Shown: positions 25,509-37,856, numbered from the stretch's first letter. The stretch: 64,000 bases of DNA from Pomacea canaliculata (GCF_003073045.1 NC_037592.1:40667760-40731759), one strand, 5' to 3'. The notes: a model not told the origin generated them from the letters alone. Program-made: numbers and translations.

Positions 25509-26579
25509 GTTCAAATGACATGCGAGCTACGAGAGACTAGAAACACCAATACTAAAGTACGACTGTCCAGTCCAGATGGACAGGTTATTGTGTGTTAGTT
25601 TTTACTGCTGTCTTAATAGTGGATTGTCGTAAATGTTGTAATATGTTCTAACTATTTTAAATTTGAATTGGTAAATAGAAAGGCATCAAGTTTTCCATAA
25701 TAAGACTGCAACCAGGACCATGAAGTGTTATGTTACACTTCAAGTTTAGTTTATTCCTTGCTGCTCCCTTGAGGTACACAGGGCCGAGTGATGTTACAGT
25801 AGTGTTATAATTTAGAAGAGATCATTTGCAAGACCTTTTACTTTTTTTTTATTTACATAAACACATTAACTCTTGATACAATTTTATGACTATAGTTATT
25901 GTGAGCTTCTTTTACAACTCTAAAAATGTTTACTACCACTTTAAATTTTTTTTAATGTCATAAAACCAAAAGGTAGCATTGAAGGTTGTGGCACGCGATA
26001 ATCTGTCTCACACAACCTTGCCTCCACTCAGGAAAAGGTTCTCTGTAACTGGTAATTTTTACTCGGGCAGCATTGGAAGACATCATGGAGTAGTTTAATT
26101 TGTAGCTAAAAGTATTATGTAGACTTTTTAAGTAAAATTAGCACCTACCTTAATCTGTGATATTTCTACTTTTATACTCATGAATAATCTCTCTCTCTCT
26201 CTCACACACACACAGGAAACCAGTCATCTCTGTAGACAGGTGCCACATTCAGTAAGAAGTATGACATAGCCACGACAGCGTGTTGTCACTGTTGTGATGA
26301 CAATCATTTAGCCACTGAGATAAAAACCACTTGTAAGGATTGCTACCTAAGTAGTTCTTATAAAACAATTTGTTTATTGGAGCATAGACTATTTCCACTA
26401 TTCTTTTGAATACTAATCCTTTTACTTTTCAGTTGTAAAATAACTACAGACTTTTCTGTTATAGTATGTTATCACCGTTTATATACATATACATATACTT
26501 TTACTATACTGTATATAGAATACCCGTTTACATAGGTGGCTAATGTACAGCCTCGGTTCTGACTATAAGGCCAACTTGG
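25509..26579. other. 3' flank of gene D
   Basis: No coding sequence seen. A CT/AC simple repeat lies at 26189-26214. Confidence 0.5.
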
Positions 26580-26760
26580 CAGATTTGGTTTTTTCTTTGG
26601 TAATGGACATTGTTTTGGCTTTTTTTTTTTTTTTGTTTGTTTGTTTGTTTTGTTTTTTTTTTTTTTTTTTTTGGTTTTTTTTTGCATACGTATATGCTAT
26701 ACACTTTCCCATATTTAAATTGTATGATGACCAAGCAGAATCAAGCTCATTATATTAAAG
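26580..26760 (+). other. Relic of a gene C/G-type 3' UTR
   Basis: TTTTCTTTGGTAAT, a long T/G-rich tract (26618-26684), then GCATACGTATATGCTATACA and CCATATTTAAATTG match the 3' untranslated region of gene C (12455-12535). The coding part is gone. It is followed at 27865-28050 by the matching downstream flank, so a B/C/G-type gene once stood here, tail to tail with E1. Confidence 0.6.
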
Positions 26761-28089
26761 TCATAAGATATTAGAAAGTGTTTTAATACTGTATTGGATT
26801 CTACATAACGAATGTGAGATAGAAGAGAGTTTCATTACTTAGTACAAAACTCCTTCTTACCTGGTCGGAGCCACTGACAATCTCTTGTTTCTATTTTTAT
26901 GTCCGTGAACATCCATGCAGCAGTTATGAAAGGTCACACGTATAAAAATATATTGAATGTTATATTTATTAGTCTCTACAACCACTTCAAATTCAATATT
27001 TTCCATTTCCTCACAAACATCCAAGGATGAAGAAAGTACACAAATATAAATCTTAAGTTATGCATCTAAGCTACTTCTACAGAAATTGTATAACTTAGTA
27101 GAGTAAGTATGCAGATATATAATAACTACACATTCATATAGTTCACAATCCGTGTTGTAAGATTTAAGTGAAAAGCAAACTTGTGTCGCAAAGCCTAATA
27201 AGTACAAGGTATTAAACGCCTTTAAAAACATCACAAACAGGCGCACAAACAACAATACATGTTGACTGAAGCAAAGTGATTATTAAGACACAAAGTCCAA
27301 TGGCCTGATGGCCGTGCAGGCAGTGAATGTAAGTAGTTGATGGTGTGTCGGGCACGGCGCCTGCAATGAGAGGCTTTACCTTCTCAACCACCCGCTTTTA
27401 ACTTTCCAGATATAACCAGATATCATTAGATATAATCAGATATAATCAGGTATATACAGATACCTGTTCTTGACAATCAGCTGATGGTAGGCAGAATGAT
27501 ATGTCAAGTCACTGGCCAGAGCAGGCTTCGATCCTTTCACCTTCAGTTCAGCAGTTGAGCGCAAATAAACTAAAAGCTAAGAAAGCTCTCATATGTACAT
27601 ATATAAACATTTAAATCCTCTTAATTTGTCATCTCTGCAACTTACTTTTCTATTTTACACAATGTTCTTGCGCTTTTGTAACTTCTATCGCAAATTTTCA
27701 TAAATCGCCGATCTTCTCAGCATCAATGACACAGATATGTTTTTTTTTTACAAAATTTCTACGATCTCACCACCATCTCACAGGTCACGTATCAAAACAC
27801 TCAGATGGAAACTTCAAAGCAAACGAAAGAGAATATGGTAAATATGATAAAGAGTATTACAATGATGTACAAGGATGTAAGTTTCTGGACTTGTTTAATT
27901 GTATATTGAAATCTAACCTTTTAAGCATTTTTAGCTGTTTCTGTCCCACCATTGTGACCATTTGCGTTGCAAGCATCTGAAGATTACATTTGAAAATCAA
28001 CAAATGATTAATTTTAAAATAATCTTGTAACGAAACAAACAGAGATCAAGGAAATCTTTAAAAAAAGGAAAGGTAGAAACATAAAAAAT
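26761..28089. other. Gene-poor flank with small repeats
   Basis: 27300-27420 is a possible tRNA-derived SINE-like piece on - (GCGGGTGGTTGAGAAGG, then GCCCGACACACC); similar words occur at 48225-48285. A short tandem repeat of CAGATATAAT-type units lies at 27412-27462. 27865-28050 is a copy of 13385-13580. No gene seen. Confidence 0.4.
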
Positions 28090-31000
28090 TCAACGTCGAA
28101 AAAATGGAATAAAGGTGGCGGCAGCATCAATCACTGTGTTTACCACAGTATTAGCAAAAGATTTGAATTTATCCAGGAAAGTTGTTTCCTTCTTGTTGGC
28201 GATTCCGTCCTTCAATCTTCGCATCTCTTCTTCGTGGAGTCGCATCCTTTCTTTGTGCTGTTCTTTGTGCTGTTTCCTTTGCTCTTCAATCATCTTCTTC
28301 ATCTCCATTCGCATTTCATTCTCTTTCTTTCGGAGTCTCTTTTGCTCCCGTTTTCTCTCTTCTTTCGTCTTTTTGATCTGTTTTCGCTTGTCTTCTTCAA
28401 GTTTCCTCAGGAATGCTTCTGTCTCCTGCCGTCTCTTCTCCTCACTCATCTGTTGTTGCTCCAGCTGCTGTTTCAGACTCTCAAACTGCGCCCTCCTCAT
28501 CTCCTCCTCTTCCTTCATCTCCTGCTTTCGGGCTTCTTCTCTCTTCTTAAGGTCTTCCTTCTCTCTCGCCACAGCCTCTTTCGCCTGTTCTGTTTTGATC
28601 TCAAGCTCCTGGACAAACCGCTTCTTCTTGAGGTCCTGCTTCTCCACTTCCTCCACTCTTCGAGCCACTTCCTCCTCCATTCCTTCGCCAACCTGCATGT
28701 ACTTGGGACAGCTATAAGGTGCACCGCCGTTTTCAGCAACCATTTCTCGAACTTTCTGTAGGAACACGTCTACCTGAGGCTGCTTGTTGAAGACAACGTA
28801 CCTGTTCTTGAAGGCCTTAAGAAGATTTCTGAAGTTTTCCGGTGCCTTCGCGATCTTCTCCTCGATGGACGCACCTGAGCGCTTGAGGTCATCTCCTCCA
28901 GTGAAGACCACCATGGTGTAGTTCTGTAACTGGTGGTCGAAGAGTGCAATCAGCCGGTTGTATACACGCTCGTCTTCCATCGTAATCCGTCCGATATTGA
29001 TGACGTACAGGAAAGCGTGAGGACCCGGATGCATGCAGGCCACAGCCTGGACAATGGCGGTGGAGATCACCTCGTGGGTGTTGCGGGTGTCGAACACACC
29101 TGGCGAGTCCATGATCTGTCATGAATAATAAAGAGACCTTACATTTAATTTAAGGCTCATTTCAATCTGAGTAATCATCATGGGTCGTGTGCGTGTGTGT
29201 GTTTTAGAGAGAGAGACACACACACACATCTTTATCTTTATTCATAAAAGAAAGAAAATAAGCCAAGTTGTGCATTTTAATTAATTTCTAGCTCTTGATC
29301 TAAGGAAAGGAAACTGGAACACTAGGTAACTATAAAAACATATGCATTAGAGAAAGAAAATTAAAATATATATATATAAAGATTGGGATTGTTGTCCAAT
29401 TTGACCGGGATGTTTGACAGGCAAATAAGTAACATATTATTCACGTACATCTTTCATTGTTAGTAATGGGCGTTACATTGGATAAAAGGTCTCTGCAACG
29501 AATCAAAGGTGTTGAAACAAGTTTTAGAAGTCCTCATCTGAAGTGGTATAGACAAGAGTCCAATTGTTGGAGGTGTGAGAGAAGTCTGCTCCATACGATG
29601 CTACCTGAATATTTCAGGCTCGTCTTAAGTAAGTCTATTTTTGGTATGGGAGTATTCAGTTTGAGGCGACATCTTATTATTTTGGTATAAAATAGTATAG
29701 AATGTCTAGGGAACATTTTATAGATGAGGAGGACTCCTAGAGACGACATATCATGAGGATGTAGTTTTGACAAAGTGGTACTGATTTGATATTTGTCCTT
29801 TTGACCGCCTTTATAGCCTCATAGAAGCACCACTAGTCCCACAGAGTGGAGGGGGATGTGTTGGGACCAAGATAGTCACAATCGTCACAAGACATTGTTT
29901 TTAATAGTCACACCTAGATGTTTATGACTCTTGATTTTTGAAAATAAGGGAGTAAAGTTTTGCCTCTTAAGCCTTGTAATTAGTATCACAACTTCTGTTT
30001 TTTGAGGGTTGAGTGCTATATGATTTATTTCAGATAGAGAGAGCACTAGTAAGACAGAGCAGCAGTGCATGTGTGCTGTGTGATATATCAATGATCCTTT
30101 GAGGTAATTACTAACAGTCTGAGTGGTCATTCCCTGTCTAATTACCTCAATCATCACTCCATTGCGAGTGCTGCGCTTGAGCTGACAGTCTCCGGTGACG
30201 GTGTCGAACCTGATGCTGGAGGTGAAATGGTTGTCCCCGAGGATGGTGTTGCCCGTGGTACTTTTACCTGCTCCAGTTTTGCCCACCAGCAGGAAGCGAA
30301 AAGTCTCACCTGCACATACAGGTAGTGCACCTACACACTGTATGTGATGTTTGTCATTTCAACACAGAATTACACGCAAAAAGTGAATATTATTTGTGTG
30401 GAATGTTGTCAACAGATTATTTGTCGCATTATTCAAACTATATCCATGGTCTTTTGCACTAGCTAGAATGTTTGCAAGTCGAAGCAGATATGTTTAACCT
30501 AACAAACCGATTCTGTAAAATCTTTTTAACCTAAGACGCAGACCAATGCTTGAAATCTGTATATTTTCTCTTAATAGCTTATGTTTAATGTGTAATTTAT
30601 ATATGAGGAAAGCATTCGACCGTCTGCATCAGGTCGGTTAGCTCATTGGCATTGTTCAATGAAAAAGTCTTTTCATAAAATATTTGCAAAACAACTGAAG
30701 TACTGATTGGCCTCACCTCCAAACCCTTGTTTGTCCCATGGCGATGCGGTGTAAAACTGTTGTCTGTAGTCTGCTTGAGGTGCCGAAGTCTTCACCCCAG
30801 CCTGTGGTTCAGGGTACGGGTACCTGTCACTACCTGCATGTAGTTCTTTCTGTGGTCTCATGTAGGTATGGGCAGGCGCTGATGCCCCTTGGTACTGTTC
30901 TCGCTGCACAGCTTGGTAACCATGGTAACCTTGCGTCACGTGTTGTTCACTGGGGAACTGTGGTTGAGGATGCCAGTCATCGACTGTCTGGGATGGCCTC

Positions 31001-33719
31001 TCTGCTGCCATCTCTGCTAGTCTCCATGGAAATGACTCTCTTTGTTGTCTTTGTGGACTGACAGTGGGTACATTTCCCTCCAGGACTCCGTCATTTCCTG
31101 TCTGCCGGCCGGGACCAGCATCTGAATCATTACAAATGTTTCACTAAACTTACAGTGAAATTAATTTTTAAATTATAGTAATGAACTAAAGCAGCTGTCT
31201 CAAACTACATTGACCAAGTTAATTCTAAACTTCAGAAATGTTATGTACTTCTTAAAACAATGTGTCTGCACATAACAGTGTTAGGTACAGAGAGTGTCTG
31301 TAAAGAGTTGCTCTGCTTTAAATTATCATTATCAAGTTACTACCCTTTGCTCTCCACCATACCTCGCGTGGTAAACACCTGGAATTCTGCAGGACGCCAA
31401 CCAACCAGATTTCGTCGCCGCCGGACGTTTTGGAGTCGGACGTTTTGCCGACCGTCTATTCGCCGCATTATGTCAGAGAGAGAGAGAGAGCTTACTTACT
31501 TCACAAAGAATGAAAGTAACTACTAGATTACACAATAATTCTTTATTTCAAACAAATTTTACACACAGACTTCACAGACAGTTCACTTTGATTGTCACAG
31601 ATTATGCGCAACAGCTTTAAGAAAAAACATTGATACAATGGCGAGAGAAATGTGTGAGCTAACGGTTCACATGAGGAGGGATAGTGAGAGAGAGTTCACT
31701 GATACATTGATACAATGGCGAGAGAAATGTGTGAGCTAAGGGGCGTCACACACTTGACTTCGGCTAAAGGTCCGTGTGAAATGCCGAAATGAAGTGCCCC
31801 GCGCCGAAACGTCCGTCGGCGAAACGTCCGTGTACCGTCAGGTACATAGTCTGTAAAGGGTTGTTCTACTTTAAGTTATCATTATCAAGTTACTGTTGTC
31901 TCCCCTCAACCATACCTCGCGTAAACACCTGAAATTTTACCTTTTGTGCAGGACAGCAACCAACCAGATTTTCTTGTTCACGTCTGTCAGTTGCTTGAAG
32001 TGCAAGTGCAGGTGCAGGTACAGGTGCAGGGGCAGGTGAGGGGGCAGGAGCTGTGGCAGCAGTCTCCCCTGTCAGTTTTTTCACAGCATCTTTCAGTGCC
32101 AGACATTGGTCCAGTGGCAACAGCCGGGGTCCCTGGAAGGCTTTGTCAATCTCCTCCGGTGTCAGACGACTCAACATCCGCATGGAAGTGAAGCCCTCGT
32201 CCTTGAGGAACCTGAGGGTCTGTGGCGTGACGTCAGAGCTCTCCGCCCACGCCTCCAGAACCTTGTCTGTCAGACACATCACGTGATTATCAGGGGAAAC
32301 TTGTCTTTCGTTAGTGTAACTTTTTGTAAGTACAATTGTGATAGAAAGAAGTTTAACATAATAGGAAACGAGAAAAATAAAATAATACACCAAAATGAAA
32401 AACAAGATGTAACAGGATTTAAACCCCTGAGTACTGTGTACAGGAGTGCAATACAAATCTTCAGCCTGATTTCTCATCCTCATTACAGCTCCCATCAATA
32501 CTTCTTCTAGTGTTGAGTATTGTAAATAAATAAATGATAATAAATATTTCCGTTGTTTGACTGGACTCTCTAAGTTATGTGTAATCACCAAACAGATTTA
32601 ATAAGCAAACTGCACGTGCACACAATGTCTGGTCTGTCACACCTACAGGTAATGATAATAACATGGACTGTGGACTCCTTAAACATCCTGACATCAGATG
32701 TTTCATGTCAGTGGTGTTATAGGCGGGCATTTCCCTTGACAGAATATTCTACATGACTAACATGAGCCACTCACAATTGCATCGTCTGAGGTTTTTTTAA
32801 ACGGCTTTTTCTTCAAATAACGTATACGATGAAACAGGTCATGTCATGTCTAATCACCTCATACATCGACGTGTGGAAACGTATTCATATCGATATATGT
32901 TTAAAGATTAGTGTTTAATATTTCATAAATAAAGTAAAAAAGTTACTAGAAATTGAAACACAATGAACTCAGAAATTGCATATTTATTGGTTAGAGATAG
33001 GTTGTACGGTATTTGTAATGGAGCATTCAAACAAGACATACTGTGATTTAATTTTTGTGAAACCTGGTTATAAGATTATCGATGAATTCTTCGTGCTCCT
33101 TACGCATTTTAACACGGCGAAGGTATTCACACACACACACAAACACGAAAGCACGCAGCACGCGTGCCCACGTGTGCATATAAATATATCGATTATATGT
33201 CTGAATGTAAAATAAAATGCGCTTTACAAGTAAAGCTGTATTATTAGAAGTGGTAATCAGAAAATAATAAATATTTTAGTAATAAATTTAGTAACAAAAT
33301 ATTTCGTTAGTAAATTTCATTTTGATTTTCGCCTCCTCAGTATTTGATAATTTAATGTTTTCTGAAAACGTAGAAGATGATATGATGTCAGCGATCTAAG
33401 TCCTTCTGCCAACTGTGGTGGTTGTTGGCAGACTTCCATTATCTACGTCACACGACCCAACAGTTTCCACAATCGTCTGTGGTTTCACCGTCATCATTGT
33501 GTGGCAGGTGGGTCAACTGTCGTCCAGATAACGACAACGATATCTTTAGTCCCGTATCATCAGCCAAATGTTTGAACATAGACACTTGTATCTACACTGA
33601 CAGTCTCGCTTGTTACTGACGATTTATCATTGTAGAAAAAAGTCACAAATAAATAAACAACTCCTATACAACTTATTCTGAGGCTACAGTACAACTGACT
33701 TACCGTCCTTGTCTTGCAT
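28090..33719 (-). CDS. Gene E1: SAM-like/GIMAP GTPase with Pro/Gln/Tyr-rich linker exon
   Basis: Five exons on -: 33719-33704 (MQDKD), 32266-31916 (SAM-like plus a Pro-Ala linker), 31121-30717 (135-residue linker), 30310-30146 (P-loop) and 29115-28090 (G3 onward). The design is about 653 residues. SAM-like: KVLEAWAESSDVTPQTLRFL and LPLDQCLALKDAVKKL. The linker is rich in Pro, Gln, Tyr and Gly (YHGYQ, YPYPEPQ). G1 is GKTGAGKSTTGN, G3 DSPGVFD, G4 TGGDDL, G5 RYVVFN; five residues (NMAAN) present in E2 are absent after G5. The C-terminus after the coiled coil is FANTVVNTVIDAAATFIPFF, a candidate membrane-seeking helix. One problem: the P-loop exon has five A/T in a run where E2 has four (near 30299-30303), which shifts the frame. 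This may be a sequencing slip or true loss. Otherwise all phases fit. Confidence 0.65.
29500..30085 (-). mobile_element. LINE reverse-transcriptase relic in an E1 intron
   Basis: On -, SLSEINHIALNPQKTEVVIL and HKHLGVTIKNNV match the thumb-proximal part of non-LTR reverse transcriptases (LNPxKTE...YLGVxID). Further on, PIPKIDLLKTSLKYSGSIVW resembles the usual C-terminal end (..SLKYxGxxLWNSLP). It is a 5'-truncated, broken fragment of the CR1/Jockey/RTE kind; the clade is not resolved. Confidence 0.6.
31398..31832. mobile_element. Small non-autonomous element inserted at E1's SAM-like exon end
   Basis: Present in E1 but not at the matching place in E2 (43640-43690). The ends carry inverted GGACGTTTTG/CGAAACGTCC words, twice on each side. 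Inside, a unit ACATTGATACAATGGCGAGA occurs twice about 70 bases apart, and there is a (GA)n run at 31472-31484. On both sides lies a copy of the last part of the SAM-like exon with its donor region. No coding capacity. The family is unknown. Confidence 0.55.
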
Positions 33720-34075
33720 GACTTCGACCAAGCAGCGACTTGCCAACAGTCTGTGATGTCTTCGTCTTGGTGATCAGGTCATCTGCCACACTACTAGGAG
33801 TAGTCTGCTGTAACGGAAGCATTCTACTCATGGTGTACAAAACTCTTTCTCCGGAAACGCTACTAGAAGCTAAATATAGACATCGGCAATTCCCGTTTGT
33901 CGCAACCTGCGCTATTTTTAAGTTGAAGTCACAAAGCAAGTTTACAAGCTGCCATGGCTCTGTCACAAGGTGTGTATAGTGTTTGATGTCACTATCTTTT
34001 ATGTATTAACTATGGTGAGAATATAGTGCATAATTATTCTTAAACATCTAATCCTCAAGCAAACACTTCAGCTTG
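33720..34075 (-). promoter_or_regulatory. Putative promoter and 5' leader of E1
   Basis: About 350 bases upstream of the E1 start are nearly the same as 45099-45430 upstream of E2, and the similarity ends abruptly at about 34075. It includes a TGATGTCA word (a CRE/AP-1-like site) near 33984. Conservation through duplication makes it the likely promoter, but no TATA box is clear. A third, inverted copy lies at 58180-58500. Confidence 0.5.
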
Positions 34076-34079
34076 TCAC

Positions 34080-35190
34080 GAAAGAGTGGGGGTAGGGCTG
34101 TAGTGTGTGTTTGCACATCTGTTTTTGATCTAGAAATGACGTAACTTCTCTCTAGAAATTACGTCATTTACGCGGGTGCGGATGGGAGCTTAGGCTTGTG
34201 TTGGCTGTGAGGCGTGATTGGTTGTGGTGTGTCATGTGGTGTGACTGGCCAATAGAACGTATGTAGCCACAGAAAGATCTGGACGACAAACTGCGGCTTT
34301 TACGCTAAAACTTCTAGGGAGAAGACATCAGTGATTCTCAAGTCTTCGCTAGAACATGTCCTTCCATCAAGCTTCAGGCAAAAAAAAAACACTGAGAAAA
34401 AAGGACATCACCCTAGAAAGTGAATTAAGCCACACAGTCGTACCGGTGCGTGTGGAAGAGCAACTTCGTCCGACCTGATAACCACGTAATGGGCAAGTCG
34501 CTCTGGACACCGGGATCGGTGCTGTGTTCCATGCGAAGTTCGTCAGGCCTACTGGCGACCGTTCGAGGTGCACCTTCCTCGTGCTCCTCTCGTCGCATAC
34601 CGGTCAACAGAACACCGAAGTCTCAGAACAATATTTCTTCTGCGGCGCGACGAGAGACTTCTCCATACGGCGCTAGCCATTGGGCAGTACAAGTGACAGT
34701 TGTGTGTGTGTCCTGCAGGGACTAGAACTCCACACAGCAAAAGCTTGAACTGAGCTAAGTGGCGTGTGCATGAGAATAGTACGAGAAGAGTGTTTGTGCA
34801 GTGTGTGAGCGTGACAGTTAATTTTAATGATAGATGTGACTCACTAGCTATCTAGATTAGGATTAGGGAGTGTAGATTATGTAAACGGGATAACCTAAGG
34901 AACTAGCTGAGTAGGGAAACAACTCAATTGCAAATTTACCTGTTCATGTATATTCCCTTTTTGTCATTTGGTAATAATAATAAACGTTCTTTTTAATACA
35001 CTAAATTGCCTCGTGTTGTCATTGCGGTTATGTGTGCTTGGAGGCTCGAACTAATTAAAATTGTTAATTAATAAGCAATTTAGTATGATAGCACGCGATA
35101 AATGTCGACGTGATTTGGTGGGGGTCTTGACGGTGTGTTGAACCGGTGACAGAAATCATACCCCCTACCAAATCTATGGACTCCTGCCCC
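34080..35190. mobile_element. LTR-like block, probably a solo LTR fossil
   Basis: This block separates two duplicated regions: the E1 promoter homology ends at about 34075, and gene B-intron homology begins at about 35195. It contains a TGACGTAA...TTACGTCA inverted pair near 34137-34172, a poly(A) signal-like AATAATAATAAA near 34972-34983, and no open coding frame. Length and layout suit a long terminal repeat with some adjoining sequence, but I could not fix TG/CA ends or a target duplication. It carries no recognisable genes. Confidence 0.35.
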
Positions 35191-35194
35191 AGAG

Positions 35195-36543
35195 TTTACG
35201 ATAGTGAAGGTTTGAATATTGTCTTAGTTCTGTATTATTTATAATTGCAACACAATCTTATGACACGATTAAGAATAAGGTAAACCTGTAGCTGGTGTCT
35301 GTCATGCACTATATATATATAGTATAACATTAAAGAAGCGATAAATAGAAGTCTAGTATTCCTCAATAACATGAACATTCTCAAATGTATGTTACTATTA
35401 CACAGTATTGTCTTTGTATCTGTACAGATAGATTTTTTCAAAGGCACCCGCAATATATTTCCTTGTTTTTTAAGATTTGTCATCAAAGTTTCTGTTTCTA
35501 TTTAAAGGTTCAGTTTTCGGGGGCTTTGTTGCCTCCGAATAAGAAGCAGATTCAGCTACTTTTTTAACCGACACTTATTTTGAAGAACTTATTTTGCAAC
35601 AGAAACCTAATCCCATATTTTATTTCCTCATTTCATTTTATAAAACTTTTTATCGTTAAAATGCATTTTAACGTTTTACAAAATGCATACTGCGATACCT
35701 TTGCAAATATGTCATTTTATATGCATATATTTTCTCGTCCTTGTCTCAAACTCACCTGTACAATGTGAGGCAAGGAAGGAGAGAGAAAAAGGAGAAAGGA
35801 GGAAGAGGAGGAAGAAAAGTGAGAAAGAAGGAAAGCAAGGATAATGGGATGTGATCCTGCTTGAGTGATACACAGCAGTTAGTTATCATTAACGATACAC
35901 AACATTAGGTCATCTAGAATGATACACACCACTAGGTCATCATGAATGATATGATGATGATGAAGGAGACTTATAACGCGCAAAATCCGAATCCTTGGGA
36001 AACGCTCAATGCGCCGAAATGTTACAGAAAAGTACACCAATAAAACATTAGCAGCTGCAGAAAACCAAAAGGAAAGTTAAAATCAAACGATCGGACGGCT
36101 AAAAAAGGACCACAGTTGTGAGCGAACGATCTGCTGCTGCAAAGCGCATGACCACTACTCACAACACAGGACCACAAATCAGAAAAAGGAAAAAAATGTG
36201 TTTGCATGGGCAAAAATGAAGGGTTAGATCATCAGGTATATACATATATGTATGATACATAGCAGGTCATCTGGAATGGTGTAAAGCACTAGGTCATGAT
36301 GGAGGATACAAGTTGATGAGTGTGTGTATATATATATACAAAACAGAGCACACCGGACAAGTCAAAGTCCCTCTTTATTATGAGCGGAACTGGTCACCGG
36401 ACACTGGTCCAAGAAAGAGTTTCTCTTCAATTTCTTGTGCTAATCCTATTTAGAGCTAGTCTTTATGATTCAGTCCAGCGCACGATGTCAGTCTCTTACA
36501 AATCTTAGTGTTTTACAAAGGTCTGCTTACTTTATTTCCAAAG
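35195..36543. other. Copy of gene B intron sequence upstream of gene G
   Basis: About 35205-35900 and 36240-36540 repeat 3945-4620 and 4660-4934 (for example GCACCCGCAATATATTTCCT and AGCACACCG). About 35900-36240 is additional, unmatched sequence with ATGATGATG. No SAM-like exon or first exon is present, so gene G was copied without its 5' part. Confidence 0.6.
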
Positions 36544-37856
36544 GTGAATCTTTCCGCTTTCTGCTGGTGGGCAAAACAGGGGCCGGCAAGAGTACAACAG
36601 GAAACACGATTCCGAAACCAGCTTTGACTTGGTGACAGACTTGTGCCAGTTGCAGAGAAGTCAACGCAGTGGGGCGAACATTGAGGTAAGCTATAGTGGC
36701 GAGAGTCAAGCGAGGTCCACAGACGGCTGGACAAAATTGAGGGTTGGATGGATTTCATAGTCTGTCTATAATATTCATAGTACTTGTGCCACTTTTTGTT
36801 CAGGATAATTTTGATTTTGTTTTCAGATCCTTGATTTTCCCGGTCTGTTTGATACTCGCAAAGGTCACGAGGCAGTAGCCACCGCCATTGTCAAGTCTGT
36901 GGCCGGCATGAATCCGGGTCCTCACGCTATTCTCTACGTCATCAGGATCGGCCGTTACACGGAAGAGGAGGAGGGCGTGTACAATCGTCTGCTGGAGCTT
37001 TTCGACAAGGACCTGGCAAGATACACCATCGTCGTCTTCACCGGAGGAGACAGCATTAAAAGCGGAAAAAAACATGGAAGACATGCTAGCAAATGCACCC
37101 GAAAGCCTGAAAAGGATGTTAAGAGCCTGCCAGAACAGGTATGTCGTCTTCAACAACATGGTGTCTGACAAACAGCCCCAGGTAGATCTTCTACTGCAGA
37201 AGGTGCGAGAACTAGTGGCTGCTAATGGCGGAAAGCCTTACACTTGCCCCAAGTACTTCCACATCGGGGAAGCCATGGAGGAAGAGGTCAGGAAAAAGAT
37301 GGCGAAGGTTGAGAAGCAGCACCTTCAGAGCAAGCAGTATGTCCAAGAACTTGAAGCCAATGCGAAACAAGCCGAAGAAGCCGTGGCGAGAGAGAAGGAA
37401 GAGTTTGAAAAGAAAGAACAAGCCCGACAGAAAGAAATGAAGGAACTGGAAGCACAGAGGACAGCACAGCTGGAGAGTCTCAAACATCAGCTGGAGCAGC
37501 AACAGATGAGTGAGGAGAGGAGACGGCAAAAAACAGAAGCATTCTTGAAGAAACTTGAGGAAGACAGGCGGCAACAGATGAGAGAGATGGAAGAAGAAAG
37601 AAAATGGGAGCAAGAGAACCTTAACGGGAAGGAAGAAGAAATGAACACAATGATAGAAAGCAGGATGGAAGAGGAGAGGAAACTTCGAGAAGAAATGGCG
37701 CGAGCTCACGACGAGGAGATGACTGCGCTGAGGGAAAGGATCGTAGACGGACAAGAACCTTCTTTCTTGGACTATGTGATGACACCTTTTGTACAGCTTA
37801 TCGAAGGCGTGTGTACTTTGATGACAGAACTGGCTTCTGATTTCGGTGGTGACTAA
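36544..37856 (+). pseudogene. Gene G: 5'-truncated, frameshifted gene B/C-type GIMAP
   Basis: Two exons remain: 36544-36685 (P-loop) and 36827-37856. GKTGAGKSTTGN is present, but a 22-base loss right after GNTI, relative to gene B, shifts the frame. G3 reads DFPGLFD (Ser to Phe). The second exon has one extra A in a run of seven near 37067-37073, which breaks the frame between G4 (TGGDSIK) and the following helix. From 37074 the frame is open to 37856 (260 codons), with G5 RYVVFNN, the coiled coil and the PSFLDYVMTPFVQLIEGV tail intact. No SAM-like exon or start exon exists upstream. This is a duplicated pseudogene. Its preserved C-terminal half is close to genes B and C and could be a donor for gene conversion. 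Confidence 0.8.

Noticed and set aside
33700-33966. 88-codon minus-strand frame over E1's first exon (and 45079-45345 in E2)
   Set aside because: Its frame does not fit the phase-1 acceptor of the SAM-like exon; the short MQDKD/MEDKD reading does. The longer frame is leader sequence.
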